A stretch of 9,964 bases of DNA. Origin: Minisyncoccota bacterium (lineage in GTDB: Bacteria; Verrucomicrobiota; Lentisphaeria; Oligosphaerales; MVZH01). Below the pieces are notes generated by a model that saw only the letters and a program-made list of their open reading frames with translations, did not search any database and was not told where the DNA came from. This document shows positions 1-6,167 of the stretch, piece after piece. The stretch covers positions 1 through 9,964 of the forward strand of contig JAIPIM010000143.1 in assembly GCA_021734725.1 (NCBI GenBank), in the 5' to 3' direction. Positions within the stretch are counted from its first letter, which is position 1. The number at the start of each line of letters is the position of its first letter. A program made the position numbers and the translations under genes.

Positions 1-378
1 GTAATACGTCAATTCCTCCACCGCAAATACGTCCAGCGGATCCGCCACCGCCAGCGTCACTGTATCCGTTGTCCGTGCTACCGGAACGGCCTTATGGCGC
101 TTCAACATTTCCGCGGGGAACTCTTTCAGCAGATCGGGAAGAACGGTGCAGTTGGCGAGGCGCAGAAGAGGAACTCGGGCATGTTCCGCGAGCGCCGCGC
201 AGATATCCGTTGGATCGACTTCGAAATTGATGGTGAGCTGTTCCTCAAGCGCCTGCTGCGTACTGACCGAGTCGCCATCCATAATCATGCATGCCTGGTC
301 GCCCGTCAGTACGCCCCGCCGCTCCAAAATGGATACGAGGCTGCGATTGAGACTGCTGCCGGTATTTGCATCTGCCAT
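1..378 (-). CDS. GspE/PilB-type assembly ATPase, N-terminal domain (partial, runs off window)
   Basis: The frame opens with ATG at 378 and stays open for 126 codons to base 1, so only the N-terminus is present. A GGAGG site at 388-392 lies 9 bases before the ATG. The end of the visible protein contains the run VPVARTTDTVTLAVADPLD followed by VEELTYY. This is the typical second half of the GspE_N/MshEN domain (short L/V-rich strands, then AVADPxD and an EELxxxTG helix). In complete proteins this domain precedes the hexameric ATPase that powers type IV pilus or type II secretion pseudopilus assembly at the inner membrane. The Walker motifs would lie outside the window. The N-terminal repeat reads SLVSILERRGVL where c-di-GMP-binding MshEN domains have RLG, so nucleotide binding is doubtful. 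The alternative is a stand-alone GspE_N protein like the one at 6164-7030. Pilus versus secretion cannot be separated here. Confidence 0.8.
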   Translation of the reverse strand, partial: MADANTGSSLNRSLVSILERRGVLTGDQACMIMDGDSVSTQQALEEQLTINFEVDPTDICAALAEHARVPLLRLANCTVLPDLLKEFPAEMLKRHKAVPVARTTDTVTLAVADPLDVFAVEELTYY

Positions 379-662
379 AAGTCAACGCCTCCGCATCGGC
401 ACAAGATGCCGCGGAATGCATAGAACCGGCTTATGCCAGCCCTGCCTTCCAAATAAAATTTTTAGCAACTTCCATGCCACTGACAAACAGAACGCTTTAT
501 CAGCACGCATGACACCGCACTATTTGCATTCTTGCCAAGTCCGCGTATTTATTATCCCTGTTCAAAGGCTATAGTCAAGCACTTTACAAAGATAACTTCG
601 TGTGACAGAAAAACGAGACCATGACACGACAACCATAGCCACTAAGCGAACACCGAGTATCC
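379..662. other. Divergent intergenic spacer
   Basis: This 284-base spacer separates the leftward GspE/PilB-like gene from the rightward FGE-like gene, so it must hold at least one promoter in each direction unless transcription comes from further away. It is more AT-rich than the flanking genes, especially 451-465 and 546-556. For the rightward gene the best -10 candidate is TATAGT at 570-575, but no convincing -35 precedes it (TTTATT at 548-553 matches 3 of 6). I see no RNA gene or repeat. Confidence 0.4.
459..486 (-). promoter_or_regulatory. Candidate sigma70-type promoter for the GspE/PilB-like gene
   Basis: On the minus strand TTGTCA (486-481, 5 of 6 to the -35 consensus) is followed after 16 bases by TAAAAA (464-459, 4 of 6 to the -10 consensus). 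Transcription would begin near 452 and leave about 73 untranslated bases before the ATG at 378. This rests only on sequence match. Confidence 0.3.
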
Positions 663-1502
663 ATGAGCACCCCTGCACCAGACAAGTCCTCTCAAGGCAA
701 CCCGCACATGGTTAACCTGCGGGACACAAACATTGCTCTCTTACCCATCGCACCGGGAACGTTCGTTCGAGGTACTGAAACGGGTCATGCCCACGAACAA
801 CCAGCTCATATCGTGGAACTCACGACCGGATTTCACATCGGCCGCCATCTGATCACTCAACGCCAATACATTGAGGTGATGAATCGCAACCCAAGCTACT
901 TCCAGGGGCTGGAGAATCCCGTCGAGAACGTGAACTGGTACGATACCATGGAATTTTGTTCTCGCCTAACCGTGTTGCAACGTACCGCCGGCAAAATATC
1001 CGCCTCCGCGTACTTCCGTTTGCCCACGGAAGCCGAGTGGGAATTCTGCTGTCGTACGACGCCGGAAACAGCCGTTGCCCGGACGGGCAGCGCGCCAGGC
1101 GATGACGCTGTGCAAGCTCAGCCTGTCTATTCCTGCGGCGATACCCCGGAGACCTTGGGGGAATACGCGTGGTACATGGGCAACAGCAGTGAAACGACAC
1201 ATCCGGTGGGGGAGAAAAAACCGAACGGACGCGGCCTCTATGACATGCACGGAAACGTCTCGGAATGGTGTCACGACTGGTTCGGAAGTTATACCGGTGA
1301 ACGCCTCAAGGACCCCGGGGGGCCTGCCGAAGGAGATCAGAAAGTGCGACGCGGAGGAAGCTGGGCAAGCATCGCCGCACGTTGCCGAGCAACGGATCGT
1401 ATAGGCGTTGTCCCATCCTGCGCTTGTGCAATCATAGGATTCCGGATAGTCCTGACGGAAAGCGGCTCACCGCCGTACGCCACGGATCACCACTTATGGT
1501 AA
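663..1502 (+). CDS. Formylglycine-generating-enzyme (SUMF1/FGE-sulfatase) fold protein, probably not a true FGE
   Basis: The 279-residue product carries family landmarks in order: PIAPGTFVRGT (28-38), ENPVENVNWYDTMEFC (84-99), YFRLPTEAEWEFC (117-129), GLYDMHGNVSEWC (191-203), RRGGSW (229-234) and IGFRIV (258-263). Length is usual for a single-domain member. In sulfatase-activating FGE two copper-binding cysteines sit 2 and 7 residues after GGS(Y/W). Here those positions are Ser236 and Cys241, so the copper site is incomplete and cysteine-to-formylglycine chemistry is unlikely. Many bacterial members of this fold lack the pair and have other or unknown roles. No signal peptide is evident, and no sulfatase gene is in the window. 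The start is uncertain: ATG 663 has no clear Shine-Dalgarno; ATG 708 (Met16) has only AAGG about 11 bases upstream. The gene ends 18 bases from the convergent next gene. Confidence 0.9.
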   Translation: MSTPAPDKSSQGNPHMVNLRDTNIALLPIAPGTFVRGTETGHAHEQPAHIVELTTGFHIGRHLITQRQYIEVMNRNPSYFQGLENPVENVNWYDTMEFCSRLTVLQRTAGKISASAYFRLPTEAEWEFCCRTTPETAVARTGSAPGDDAVQAQPVYSCGDTPETLGEYAWYMGNSSETTHPVGEKKPNGRGLYDMHGNVSEWCHDWFGSYTGERLKDPGGPAEGDQKVRRGGSWASIAARCRATDRIGVVPSCACAIIGFRIVLTESGSPPYATDHHLW

Positions 1503-1520
1503 GTCCCGCTTCTCGGATAT

Positions 1521-2279
1521 TCATGTTCCTCCGGAACTGCTCTGGCCGGCTTTGAGCTCATCCGCCATTACCGACGCTTCAATCAGTAGTTGAGAAACCG
1601 GTTTGTCGTTGGTCACTTCAGGCGTCGTATGCCCCTCGAAAAAGCGGGCCTCACCCCGTTCTCTGCCGATCATACGCGCCACAGCTTCGACACCCAGGCG
1701 TTTCCCGTATGCTGCATGGGTCAATGTGTTGTCGCACACATAAACGGAGCCGGCCGTATCGTCGTCAAATTCCAAAGCCAATTCGCCAGTACGCGAGGTC
1801 ATGCATATAAACTGCAGGACATTGCTCAATTCTCCCTCTTTGAACTGGAAATACATCTGGCCCTCACCTGCCGGACCACCCTCTGTCTTCGTTTCTTCCG
1901 TTTCTCTGATGGCTTGCACCCAGGTCAACACTTGCGGAAGGGCTTGCGGCAGTACGTTCTCGCTGAACAATTCGTCCGCGCCCGCTTCCATAAAACGAAG
2001 ACGCATCACGGCGTGAACGGAATCCGTGTAGGCGACCAGAGGCAATCGCCCGACGGCTTCTCTTAGCAACGTAACGCCGTCAAGGGCGTGGCTGCTGATT
2101 TCGCGACACCCGTACATGACCGCCACGGGACCCGAGTCCACCACCGCGGCGGCTGCCGTAGCCGCATCACCATGCGTCTCGACATCACACTCGGCCGCCG
2201 CTTCCAGCGTCTTCGCCAGGGACTGAGCTTTGGCACTGTCCTGATCCAACAGAACGATGCGTGGATTCTCTGCACCCAC
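1521..2279 (-). CDS. Degenerate receiver domain fused to PATAN (DUF4388) domain
   Basis: The 252-residue protein starts at GTG 2279. That start is chosen because AAGGAG (2292-2287) stands 7 bases upstream and overlaps the stop codon of the preceding gene, indicating coupled translation. Residues 6-125 read as a response-regulator receiver: IVLLDQD near the start keeps the acidic pair (D12, D14), and LVAYTDS (81-87) keeps the switch Thr. The usual phospho-acceptor Asp after strand 3 is replaced in PVAVMYGCRE (51-60), and the invariant Lys is absent from ADELFSEN (101-108). Phosphorylation by the normal route is therefore unlikely. Residues about 143-235 match PATAN: FKEGELSNVLQFICMTSRTG, then an LxLEF strand, SVYVCDNTLTHAAYG, GVEAVARMI and ARFFEG. 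PATAN domains are known signalling and protein-interaction modules in pilus, gliding and phototaxis regulators. Second gene of the leftward operon that diverges from mglAB. Confidence 0.88.
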   Translation of the reverse strand: MGAENPRIVLLDQDSAKAQSLAKTLEAAAECDVETHGDAATAAAAVVDSGPVAVMYGCREISSHALDGVTLLREAVGRLPLVAYTDSVHAVMRLRFMEAGADELFSENVLPQALPQVLTWVQAIRETEETKTEGGPAGEGQMYFQFKEGELSNVLQFICMTSRTGELALEFDDDTAGSVYVCDNTLTHAAYGKRLGVEAVARMIGRERGEARFFEGHTTPEVTNDKPVSQLLIEASVMADELKAGQSSSGGT

Positions 2280-2286
2280 AACTATG

Positions 2287-2292
2287 CTCCTT
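2287..2292 (-). promoter_or_regulatory. Ribosome binding site fixing a GTG start
   Basis: AAGGAG on the minus strand sits 7 bases before GTG 2279 and shares one base with the upstream TAA stop (2294-2292). It supports the GTG as the true start of the receiver-PATAN protein and close translational coupling to the HhH-roadblock gene. Confidence 0.7.
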
Positions 2293-3815
2293 TACTCAAA
2301 TGCGCGTACAATTGCGCGCTTACCCAACAACCATCCAAGTTCTCGCGCCACTGCATAGGCTTTTTTAAAAGCCTTCTGGCTGCACGGCTTGGAATTCGAG
2401 ACCACAGTCAGATAGATGCCGTTGACAGCGAACAGCAGCAGGGATGGCTTCGCCGACGGCAGAGACATACAGTCGACCTCACCGTCGGTGATTGCATTCA
2501 GGTACCGCCCCGTGCGCCGAAAGAGCTGCGATCCCATAGCGGCGATATTCTCAGTTTGTCCCGGGGGAAGCCCCATGGCGGCAACCGACACACCGTCATC
2601 TCCGCTGAGTACTGCACCGGAGGCGTTGGTCTGGTCAACCAGCATACTCAGGACAGTGGCCAGGGATGGAACATCTTTGGCCGGCAAGCCGAGCAACTTA
2701 TTCAGATCCTCATGGCGATCACGGCCGGTCGTCAATGCTAAACCGGTCATCAGGCGGAACGATCGCGCACCAATCCCGGGTACGGCGGACAATTCATAAA
2801 TGTTATGGAAACGTCCGTTCTTTTCCCGGAAGGCCACGATGTCGCCGGCGCGTGCGGGCCCCACCCCGGGCAGCACTTCGAGGTGCTCAGGCGCGGCTGT
2901 GTTAACATCCACCCCGCCGGCGGCTCCGAGTTGAGACACCTCGGTACCATCCCAGTCAACCGGCTTATACCGCGCTCGAAGCACCGGTGCAGGCTCGGCT
3001 TCCGGCACCACGGCGGGTGCAACGCTATCCGCAGGCGGCGGTGCGGGGAGCTCAGAAGGAGGCGGTTGTTCAGCCGCAACAGGCTCCGGTTCCTTTTCCC
3101 TTTCAACCGGGGGAGCGGCCTCAACCGGCGGAGTCACGGGCGGTTCCTCATCAAACGCTACAGGTCCCTCAGTGGAAACAGCAGCTCCCGCGGGCGTACG
3201 AACGGGCGTGAACAATTCCTCGGCGTCGGTGAGTTCTCGCACACCATCACTGACCTCAGACGCCCCTTGAAGCAACTCTGGAGAGATGGCGGTCACAACT
3301 TGCGGCAGATCCAATTCCACCGAACCTTCGCCGGAAGAGTCTACCCATCCAGGGGGCAGCAGGGGGCGCAAATCCGAGACGGCGTATTCCACCCGCCCCT
3401 GCTTCAGTTTCTCCAGAATTTCTTCACTCTTAAGGGGGATTGTATCGTTCGGCATGGCCGCCGCGTCCCAGTTCGGACCCCGCAACTCTTCCGGCAGGTT
3501 TCGCAGGACCGCGGCACAGGGGACCTCAACCATCGACAGATCCGCCTCGCCTTCCACATCGCTTTCAAGAACCGACTGGATAGCACCGAACATATCCGCT
3601 GCATTCTCACGGGTCATTTCCGTATCGGCGGCGCTACCGGTCTCGACGTGGTCCGCCTGGGATGAGGCTTCGTGGGCGGAGGCATCGTCTTCAGCCCCCC
3701 GTGATGCTTCAGCGGAAGACTCGGTTTTCGGCGTGCGTGCCGGCGCTGTGGGTTTCTGCTTTCCTTTGCTGTCCTGATGTCCGCGCAAATTCCTGAATAA
3801 CTTCCCTAGTTTCAT
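2292..3815 (-). CDS. Helix-hairpin-helix plus roadblock/LC7 fusion protein with long acidic/proline linker
   Basis: Numbered from ATG 3815, the product has 507 residues. Residues 1-20 are basic and 20-75 are polar, low in complexity. Residues 96-182 form an ordered-looking block with three similar stretches of the form [VI]xLPxxx[IV][LV] ending in Gly. Residues about 200-285 are a Pro/Glu/Ala-rich linker. Residues 302-359 are a ComEA-type tandem helix-hairpin-helix, with VDVNTAAPEHLEVLPGVGPA and then FHNIYELSAVPGIGA. Residues 367-497 resemble a roadblock/LC7 domain (SLATVLSMLVDQTNASGAVLS, then strands LLLFAVNGIYLTVVS). HhH modules of this type usually bind DNA or act as small interaction folds. 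Roadblock domains dimerise and regulate Ras-like GTPases. The joining of the two is unusual to me. The protein has no signal peptide and is probably cytoplasmic. First gene of the operon opposite mglA, so interaction with that GTPase is a reasonable inference. Confidence 0.87.
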   Translation of the reverse strand: MKLGKLFRNLRGHQDSKGKQKPTAPARTPKTESSAEASRGAEDDASAHEASSQADHVETGSAADTEMTRENAADMFGAIQSVLESDVEGEADLSMVEVPCAAVLRNLPEELRGPNWDAAAMPNDTIPLKSEEILEKLKQGRVEYAVSDLRPLLPPGWVDSSGEGSVELDLPQVVTAISPELLQGASEVSDGVRELTDAEELFTPVRTPAGAAVSTEGPVAFDEEPPVTPPVEAAPPVEREKEPEPVAAEQPPPSELPAPPPADSVAPAVVPEAEPAPVLRARYKPVDWDGTEVSQLGAAGGVDVNTAAPEHLEVLPGVGPARAGDIVAFREKNGRFHNIYELSAVPGIGARSFRLMTGLALTTGRDRHEDLNKLLGLPAKDVPSLATVLSMLVDQTNASGAVLSGDDGVSVAAMGLPPGQTENIAAMGSQLFRRTGRYLNAITDGEVDCMSLPSAKPSLLLFAVNGIYLTVVSNSKPCSQKAFKKAYAVARELGWLLGKRAIVRAFE

Positions 3816-3826
3816 AGTCGGCATCT

Positions 3827-3832
3827 CTCCTT
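3827..3832 (-). promoter_or_regulatory. Ribosome binding site deciding between two ATGs
   Basis: AAGGAG on the minus strand is only 2 bases from ATG 3824 but 11 bases from the in-frame ATG 3815. A 2-base gap is too short for normal initiation, so ATG 3815 is preferred; the longer form would add only Met-Pro-Thr. Confidence 0.55.
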
Positions 3833-4058
3833 AGTTTCACACAAAAGGGTTGCGCAAAATACGACCTTTCGCCCGCCCTGTTCCTGGTTCGTGGTTCTTC
3901 ATGCTGCGTTTCTGAGCAGAACACAACTCACGACTCGCGCGAAACCGATGTCGCAATAGTCTTTTCACTCAATGGCTCGTCACTGTGCTGCCGAACTTCA
4001 CGTTGCACCAGGCACAAATGACTACAGTGTTGTTCATAGTCGCTTTATACTATACCGC

Positions 4059-4105
4059 AACATTCAGCGGCAGTAAGTGACTGCTCTGCCCAGGCAGGCA
4101 ATGTT
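4059..4105. other. Foldable inverted-repeat element (possible structured RNA or operator)
   Basis: AACATT (4059-4064) can pair with AATGTT (4100-4105). Inside, GGCAGT (4069-4074) pairs with ACTGCT (4080-4085, one G-U) around AAGTG. This stem is extended past a bulged C by CAG (4065-4067) with CTG (4086-4088). An alternative hairpin pairs CTGCC (4086-4090) with GGCAG (4093-4097) around a very tight two-base loop. The last C-T-G cannot be in both inner stems at once, so alternative folds are possible. Only T4 and then A follow, so it is a poor intrinsic terminator. Confidence 0.35.
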
Positions 4106-4365
4106 TTATCATGACTCCTGGATCGAAATTAGCAATAGTTGTGCCACTTGCAAGATGGCCTTTGCGATATATTGGTATTGTTCCTGCTAAACTGATTTAT
4201 ACGTGTTTATGCATGGCTTTTTGAGAAAACGGCATATTATTATTGAAGTATTGTGTGCCAAATGAGCATGCGATTCATGGAAGGCAACCGCGTCGCTTAA
4301 CCTGTTGCTGTTCTCAGAAGTGATAAAAAGCCCGCCGCCTCGCGACGACGTCTGTTCACATGGGG

Positions 4366-4394
4366 TTGCCAGCCAGACAATCATACCATATACT
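4366..4394 (+). promoter_or_regulatory. Sigma70-type promoter of the mglA operon
   Basis: TTGCCA (4366-4371, 5 of 6 to the -35 consensus) and TATACT (4389-4394, 5 of 6 to the -10 consensus) are separated by exactly 17 bases. Transcription would start near 4401, leaving a leader of about 26 bases that includes GGAG at 4413-4416, 10 bases before the ATG. This is the best promoter in the window. Confidence 0.6.
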
Positions 4395-4426
4395 AAACAC
4401 GGACAGTAACGTGGAGTCAAGAGCTT

Positions 4427-5065
4427 ATGTCGTTTGTCAATTACGCTACCCGTGAAATACAATTAAAAATCGTGTACTACGGCTGCGGTCTCTGTGGCAA
4501 AACTACCAACCTGCAGGTTATACACGAGATGGTCAGCCCTGACGCCAAGGGAGACTTAACGTCTCTGGCCACATCGCAGGATCGCACCCTGTTCTTCGAT
4601 TTCATGCCTCTTGTGGCAGAGGCCATCAAGGGTTTCCAGACGCGCTTTCAAATGTACACCGTGCCGGGTCAGGTCATGTACAATATGACGCGCCGATTGG
4701 TGTTGCGCGGGGTGGACGGTATCGTATTTGTTGCCGACAGTCAATGGGACAAAATGGCGGAGAATGTCGAGAGCTTCAACAACCTGCTGGAAAATTTGCA
4801 GCTCCAGGGGGACTCTCTGGATACGATCCCGTACGTCATTCAGCACAACAAACGTGATCTGACGAATATTGCCCCCGTGAATTACCTCGAGTTTCTGCTC
4901 AACAACCGGGGAAAACGCCGCCCCAGCACGACGTCCATTGCCCCGCAGGGCAAAGGTGTTTTCGAAACGCTCAACATGATTTGTCGGCTGGTCCTTAACA
5001 ATTTTATTCGAGAGAACACTCCCAAGTCCGTTAACAAAGAAGAAAAGGATCTTGTCCTTATGTAG
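4427..5065 (+). CDS. mglA: MglA-type Ras-like GTPase (cell polarity/gliding switch)
   Basis: The 212-residue protein matches MglA along its length. The P-loop is GCGLCGKT (19-26). Switch I is DRTLFFDF (52-59) with Arg53 and Thr54, VPGQ (79-82) has the catalytic-site Gln82, NKRD (141-144) gives guanine specificity, and IAPQGKGVF (171-179) forms the last nucleotide loop. These residue numbers coincide with those I recall for Myxococcus MglA. The GTP form of that protein marks the leading pole and recruits type IV pilus and gliding factors; hydrolysis is stimulated by MglB. The only visible P-loop novelty is Cys20 where Pro is common. The C-terminal tail after about residue 193 is charged and longer than in Myxococcus. 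First gene of a four-gene operon; the next gene, 51 bases on, encodes its probable GAP. Acts in the cytoplasm and at the inner membrane face. Confidence 0.96.
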   Translation: MSFVNYATREIQLKIVYYGCGLCGKTTNLQVIHEMVSPDAKGDLTSLATSQDRTLFFDFMPLVAEAIKGFQTRFQMYTVPGQVMYNMTRRLVLRGVDGIVFVADSQWDKMAENVESFNNLLENLQLQGDSLDTIPYVIQHNKRDLTNIAPVNYLEFLLNNRGKRRPSTTSIAPQGKGVFETLNMICRLVLNNFIRENTPKSVNKEEKDLVLM

Positions 5066-5083
5066 CTCCGTGCCACACAGTCC

Positions 5084-5101
5084 GCATGGAAAGATCCATG
5101 T
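5084..5101 (+). other. Hairpin between mglA and mglB
   Basis: CATGGA (5085-5090) and TCCATG (5095-5100) form a perfect 6-bp stem around AAGA, extended by a G-U pair (5084/5101). It ends 3 bases before the mglB Shine-Dalgarno (GAGG, 5104-5107; 9 bases to the ATG). No T-run follows, so it is not an intrinsic terminator. It could modulate mglB translation or stabilise the downstream message, tuning the ratio of GTPase to GAP. Confidence 0.45.
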
Positions 5102-5116
5102 AAGAGGAAAGACGCC

Positions 5117-5611
5117 ATGGCTTTTGCTCTCGGCAAAAATGATGTAAACAAAATCAATCGAGTCCTTCGTGAGCTTCTGGACCAGTCGGAATCCACGGGT
5201 TGTCTGGTATGCGATCACAGCGGCTATGTACTGGCTCAACAGGGAGTCGATACCCAGGATCCTCTGCTGATCTCCGCCCTCGGAGCCGGCGTATTTACCG
5301 CCAGCCGCGAACTGGCGCGAATCCTCGGGGAAGACAAATTCAGTGCCGTTTTTCATCAGGGCGAAAAGAAAAGCATTTTTATTTGTGCTGTCAATCAGGA
5401 CGTCTTGCTCGTGGTTATTTTTACCAATGAAGCGAGCGTGGGACTTGTCCGATTGTATGCCGGTCCGGCAGCTGACGCCATCCGTGGAACTCTCGAGGAG
5501 GTCCGCACGCGAATAGACACCATGCAGGAGGCCCCCGAATACACATTTGTATTGAACGACTCAAAAGGGGGCTTGTTCAGCAAAAATACCGACGCGACAA
5601 AAGGCCAGTGA
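5117..5611 (+). CDS. mglB: MglB-type roadblock/LC7 protein, probable GTPase-activating protein of MglA
   Basis: The 164-residue protein is a single roadblock/LC7 domain (about 9-125) with short tails. It starts with an amphipathic helix (DVNKINRVLRELLDQSESTG), followed by strands GCLVCDHSGYVLAQQG. The run RELARILGEDKF (64-75) and FHQGEKKSIFI (79-89) lead into LLVVIFTNEASVGLVRLY (97-114). These features align with Myxococcus MglB (LIGENEF, FHEG, VVLVVIF, SLGLVRL), and length is close to that family's 159. The C-terminal FVLNDSKGGLFS resembles the tail of MglB. MglB homodimers stimulate GTP hydrolysis by MglA and mark the lagging cell pole. GAP function is inferred from family and from the adjacent mglA. 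Order is mglA then mglB, the reverse of Myxococcus. Separated from mglA by 51 bases containing a hairpin. Confidence 0.92.
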   Translation: MAFALGKNDVNKINRVLRELLDQSESTGCLVCDHSGYVLAQQGVDTQDPLLISALGAGVFTASRELARILGEDKFSAVFHQGEKKSIFICAVNQDVLLVVIFTNEASVGLVRLYAGPAADAIRGTLEEVRTRIDTMQEAPEYTFVLNDSKGGLFSKNTDATKGQ

Positions 5612-5651
5612 CAGCTCACTGCAGTAGTACTAAGATAACCACCGGGATGCC

Positions 5652-6167
5652 ATGCGAATTGTCAACGAAAAATACTTGTCCTTAGTATGGAGCTGGGATA
5701 CCTACGAGAAAAATGGCCTGCAGACTGTTTACGACGCCAATATCCGGCGCCTGGTTGAGGCTCTGCGGAAGCGGGCGGAAACCGACCAACTCCCGGAGGA
5801 AGAGGATATTCGCGCCCTGGCCAGCGAACTTCAACAAGCCGGAGAACTGCTGGAACAAAGCATGAACAACTGCCTCAACGCCGCCCAGGAAGTGTACAGC
5901 TTTGCAGCGGCAGACAATAAGGAACGGCGGAAGCGCGCTGAAATGATTGAGCAATTGCATGAGCATATTGGGAAGCCGGTCATCCTGACTCAGACCAGCG
6001 TACCGGATTTAGAGGGGAAACAGTTGATCTTGGAAGACGTGCATGGGATAAAAGCCATACTGCGGGACGGCGATGACTTGTGGGAAGCCCTGGTTGACTT
6101 CCTGTCGCCGGTCTTGGATTATAAACCGAGCAACAGTCACAAAAATAAGCAAGACACCAAGCCATGA
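5652..6167 (+). CDS. Unrecognised helical/coiled-coil protein of the mglAB operon
   Basis: I do not recognise this 171-residue protein. Residues 1-20 (RIVNEKYLSLVWSWDTYEKN) are aromatic-rich. Residues about 25-110 are strongly helical and charged, with heptad-like leucine spacing (IRRLVEALRKRA, IRALASELQQAGELLEQSM) that suggests a coiled coil. Residues about 111-155 look like a small mixed fold (KPVILTQTSVPDLEGKQLILEDV, then LRDGDDLWEALVDFLSPVL), and the tail is Lys/Asn-rich. There is no signal peptide or membrane segment. It begins 40 bases after mglB with only a weak GGGA site 4 bases before the ATG. Its stop overlaps the next start as ATGA (6164-6167). The tight coupling argues that its product works together with the TPR/GspE_N protein and MglAB; a scaffold or effector is a guess. 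Confidence 0.88.
   Translation: MRIVNEKYLSLVWSWDTYEKNGLQTVYDANIRRLVEALRKRAETDQLPEEEDIRALASELQQAGELLEQSMNNCLNAAQEVYSFAAADNKERRKRAEMIEQLHEHIGKPVILTQTSVPDLEGKQLILEDVHGIKAILRDGDDLWEALVDFLSPVLDYKPSNSHKNKQDTKP

Larger units (their letters stand above)
3816..4426. other. Long divergent intergenic region between the two regulatory operons
   Basis: These 611 bases hold no convincing gene. Near the left operon (3877-3900) the plus strand has an imperfect 7-base tandem pattern (TGGTTCG then TGGTTCT, preceded by TGTTCC). At 4059-4105 a foldable element is present. From about 4160 to 4290 the sequence is AT-rich. The right end carries a strong-looking promoter and the ribosome site of mglA. I found no comparably good promoter for the leftward operon; TATTTT (3861-3856) has only GGAACA at the -35 spacing. 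A 91-codon minus-strand frame at 4187-4462 overlaps the mglA start and its promoter, and I reject it. The length is large compared with other spacers here, which suggests regulation or a small RNA. Confidence 0.5.

Noticed and set aside
94..574. Two plus-strand open frames (94-423 and 146-574)
   Set aside because: They overlap the well-supported GspE_N-type gene on the minus strand and then run into the spacer; compositions look like antisense translation.
1503..1520. Terminator between the FGE-like gene and the receiver-PATAN gene
   Set aside because: The convergent genes are only 18 bases apart and I see no stem-loop with a T-run.
2805..3665. 286-codon plus-strand frame
   Set aside because: It lies opposite the HhH-roadblock gene; its Arg/His-rich product is typical of antisense reading of a Pro/Glu-rich coding region.
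4187..4462. 91-codon minus-strand frame
   Set aside because: It crosses the mglA start codon, ribosome site and promoter and has no recognisable features.
4556..5356. 266-codon minus-strand frame
   Set aside because: It is antisense to mglA and mglB, both certain by family motifs, and shows no domain of its own.
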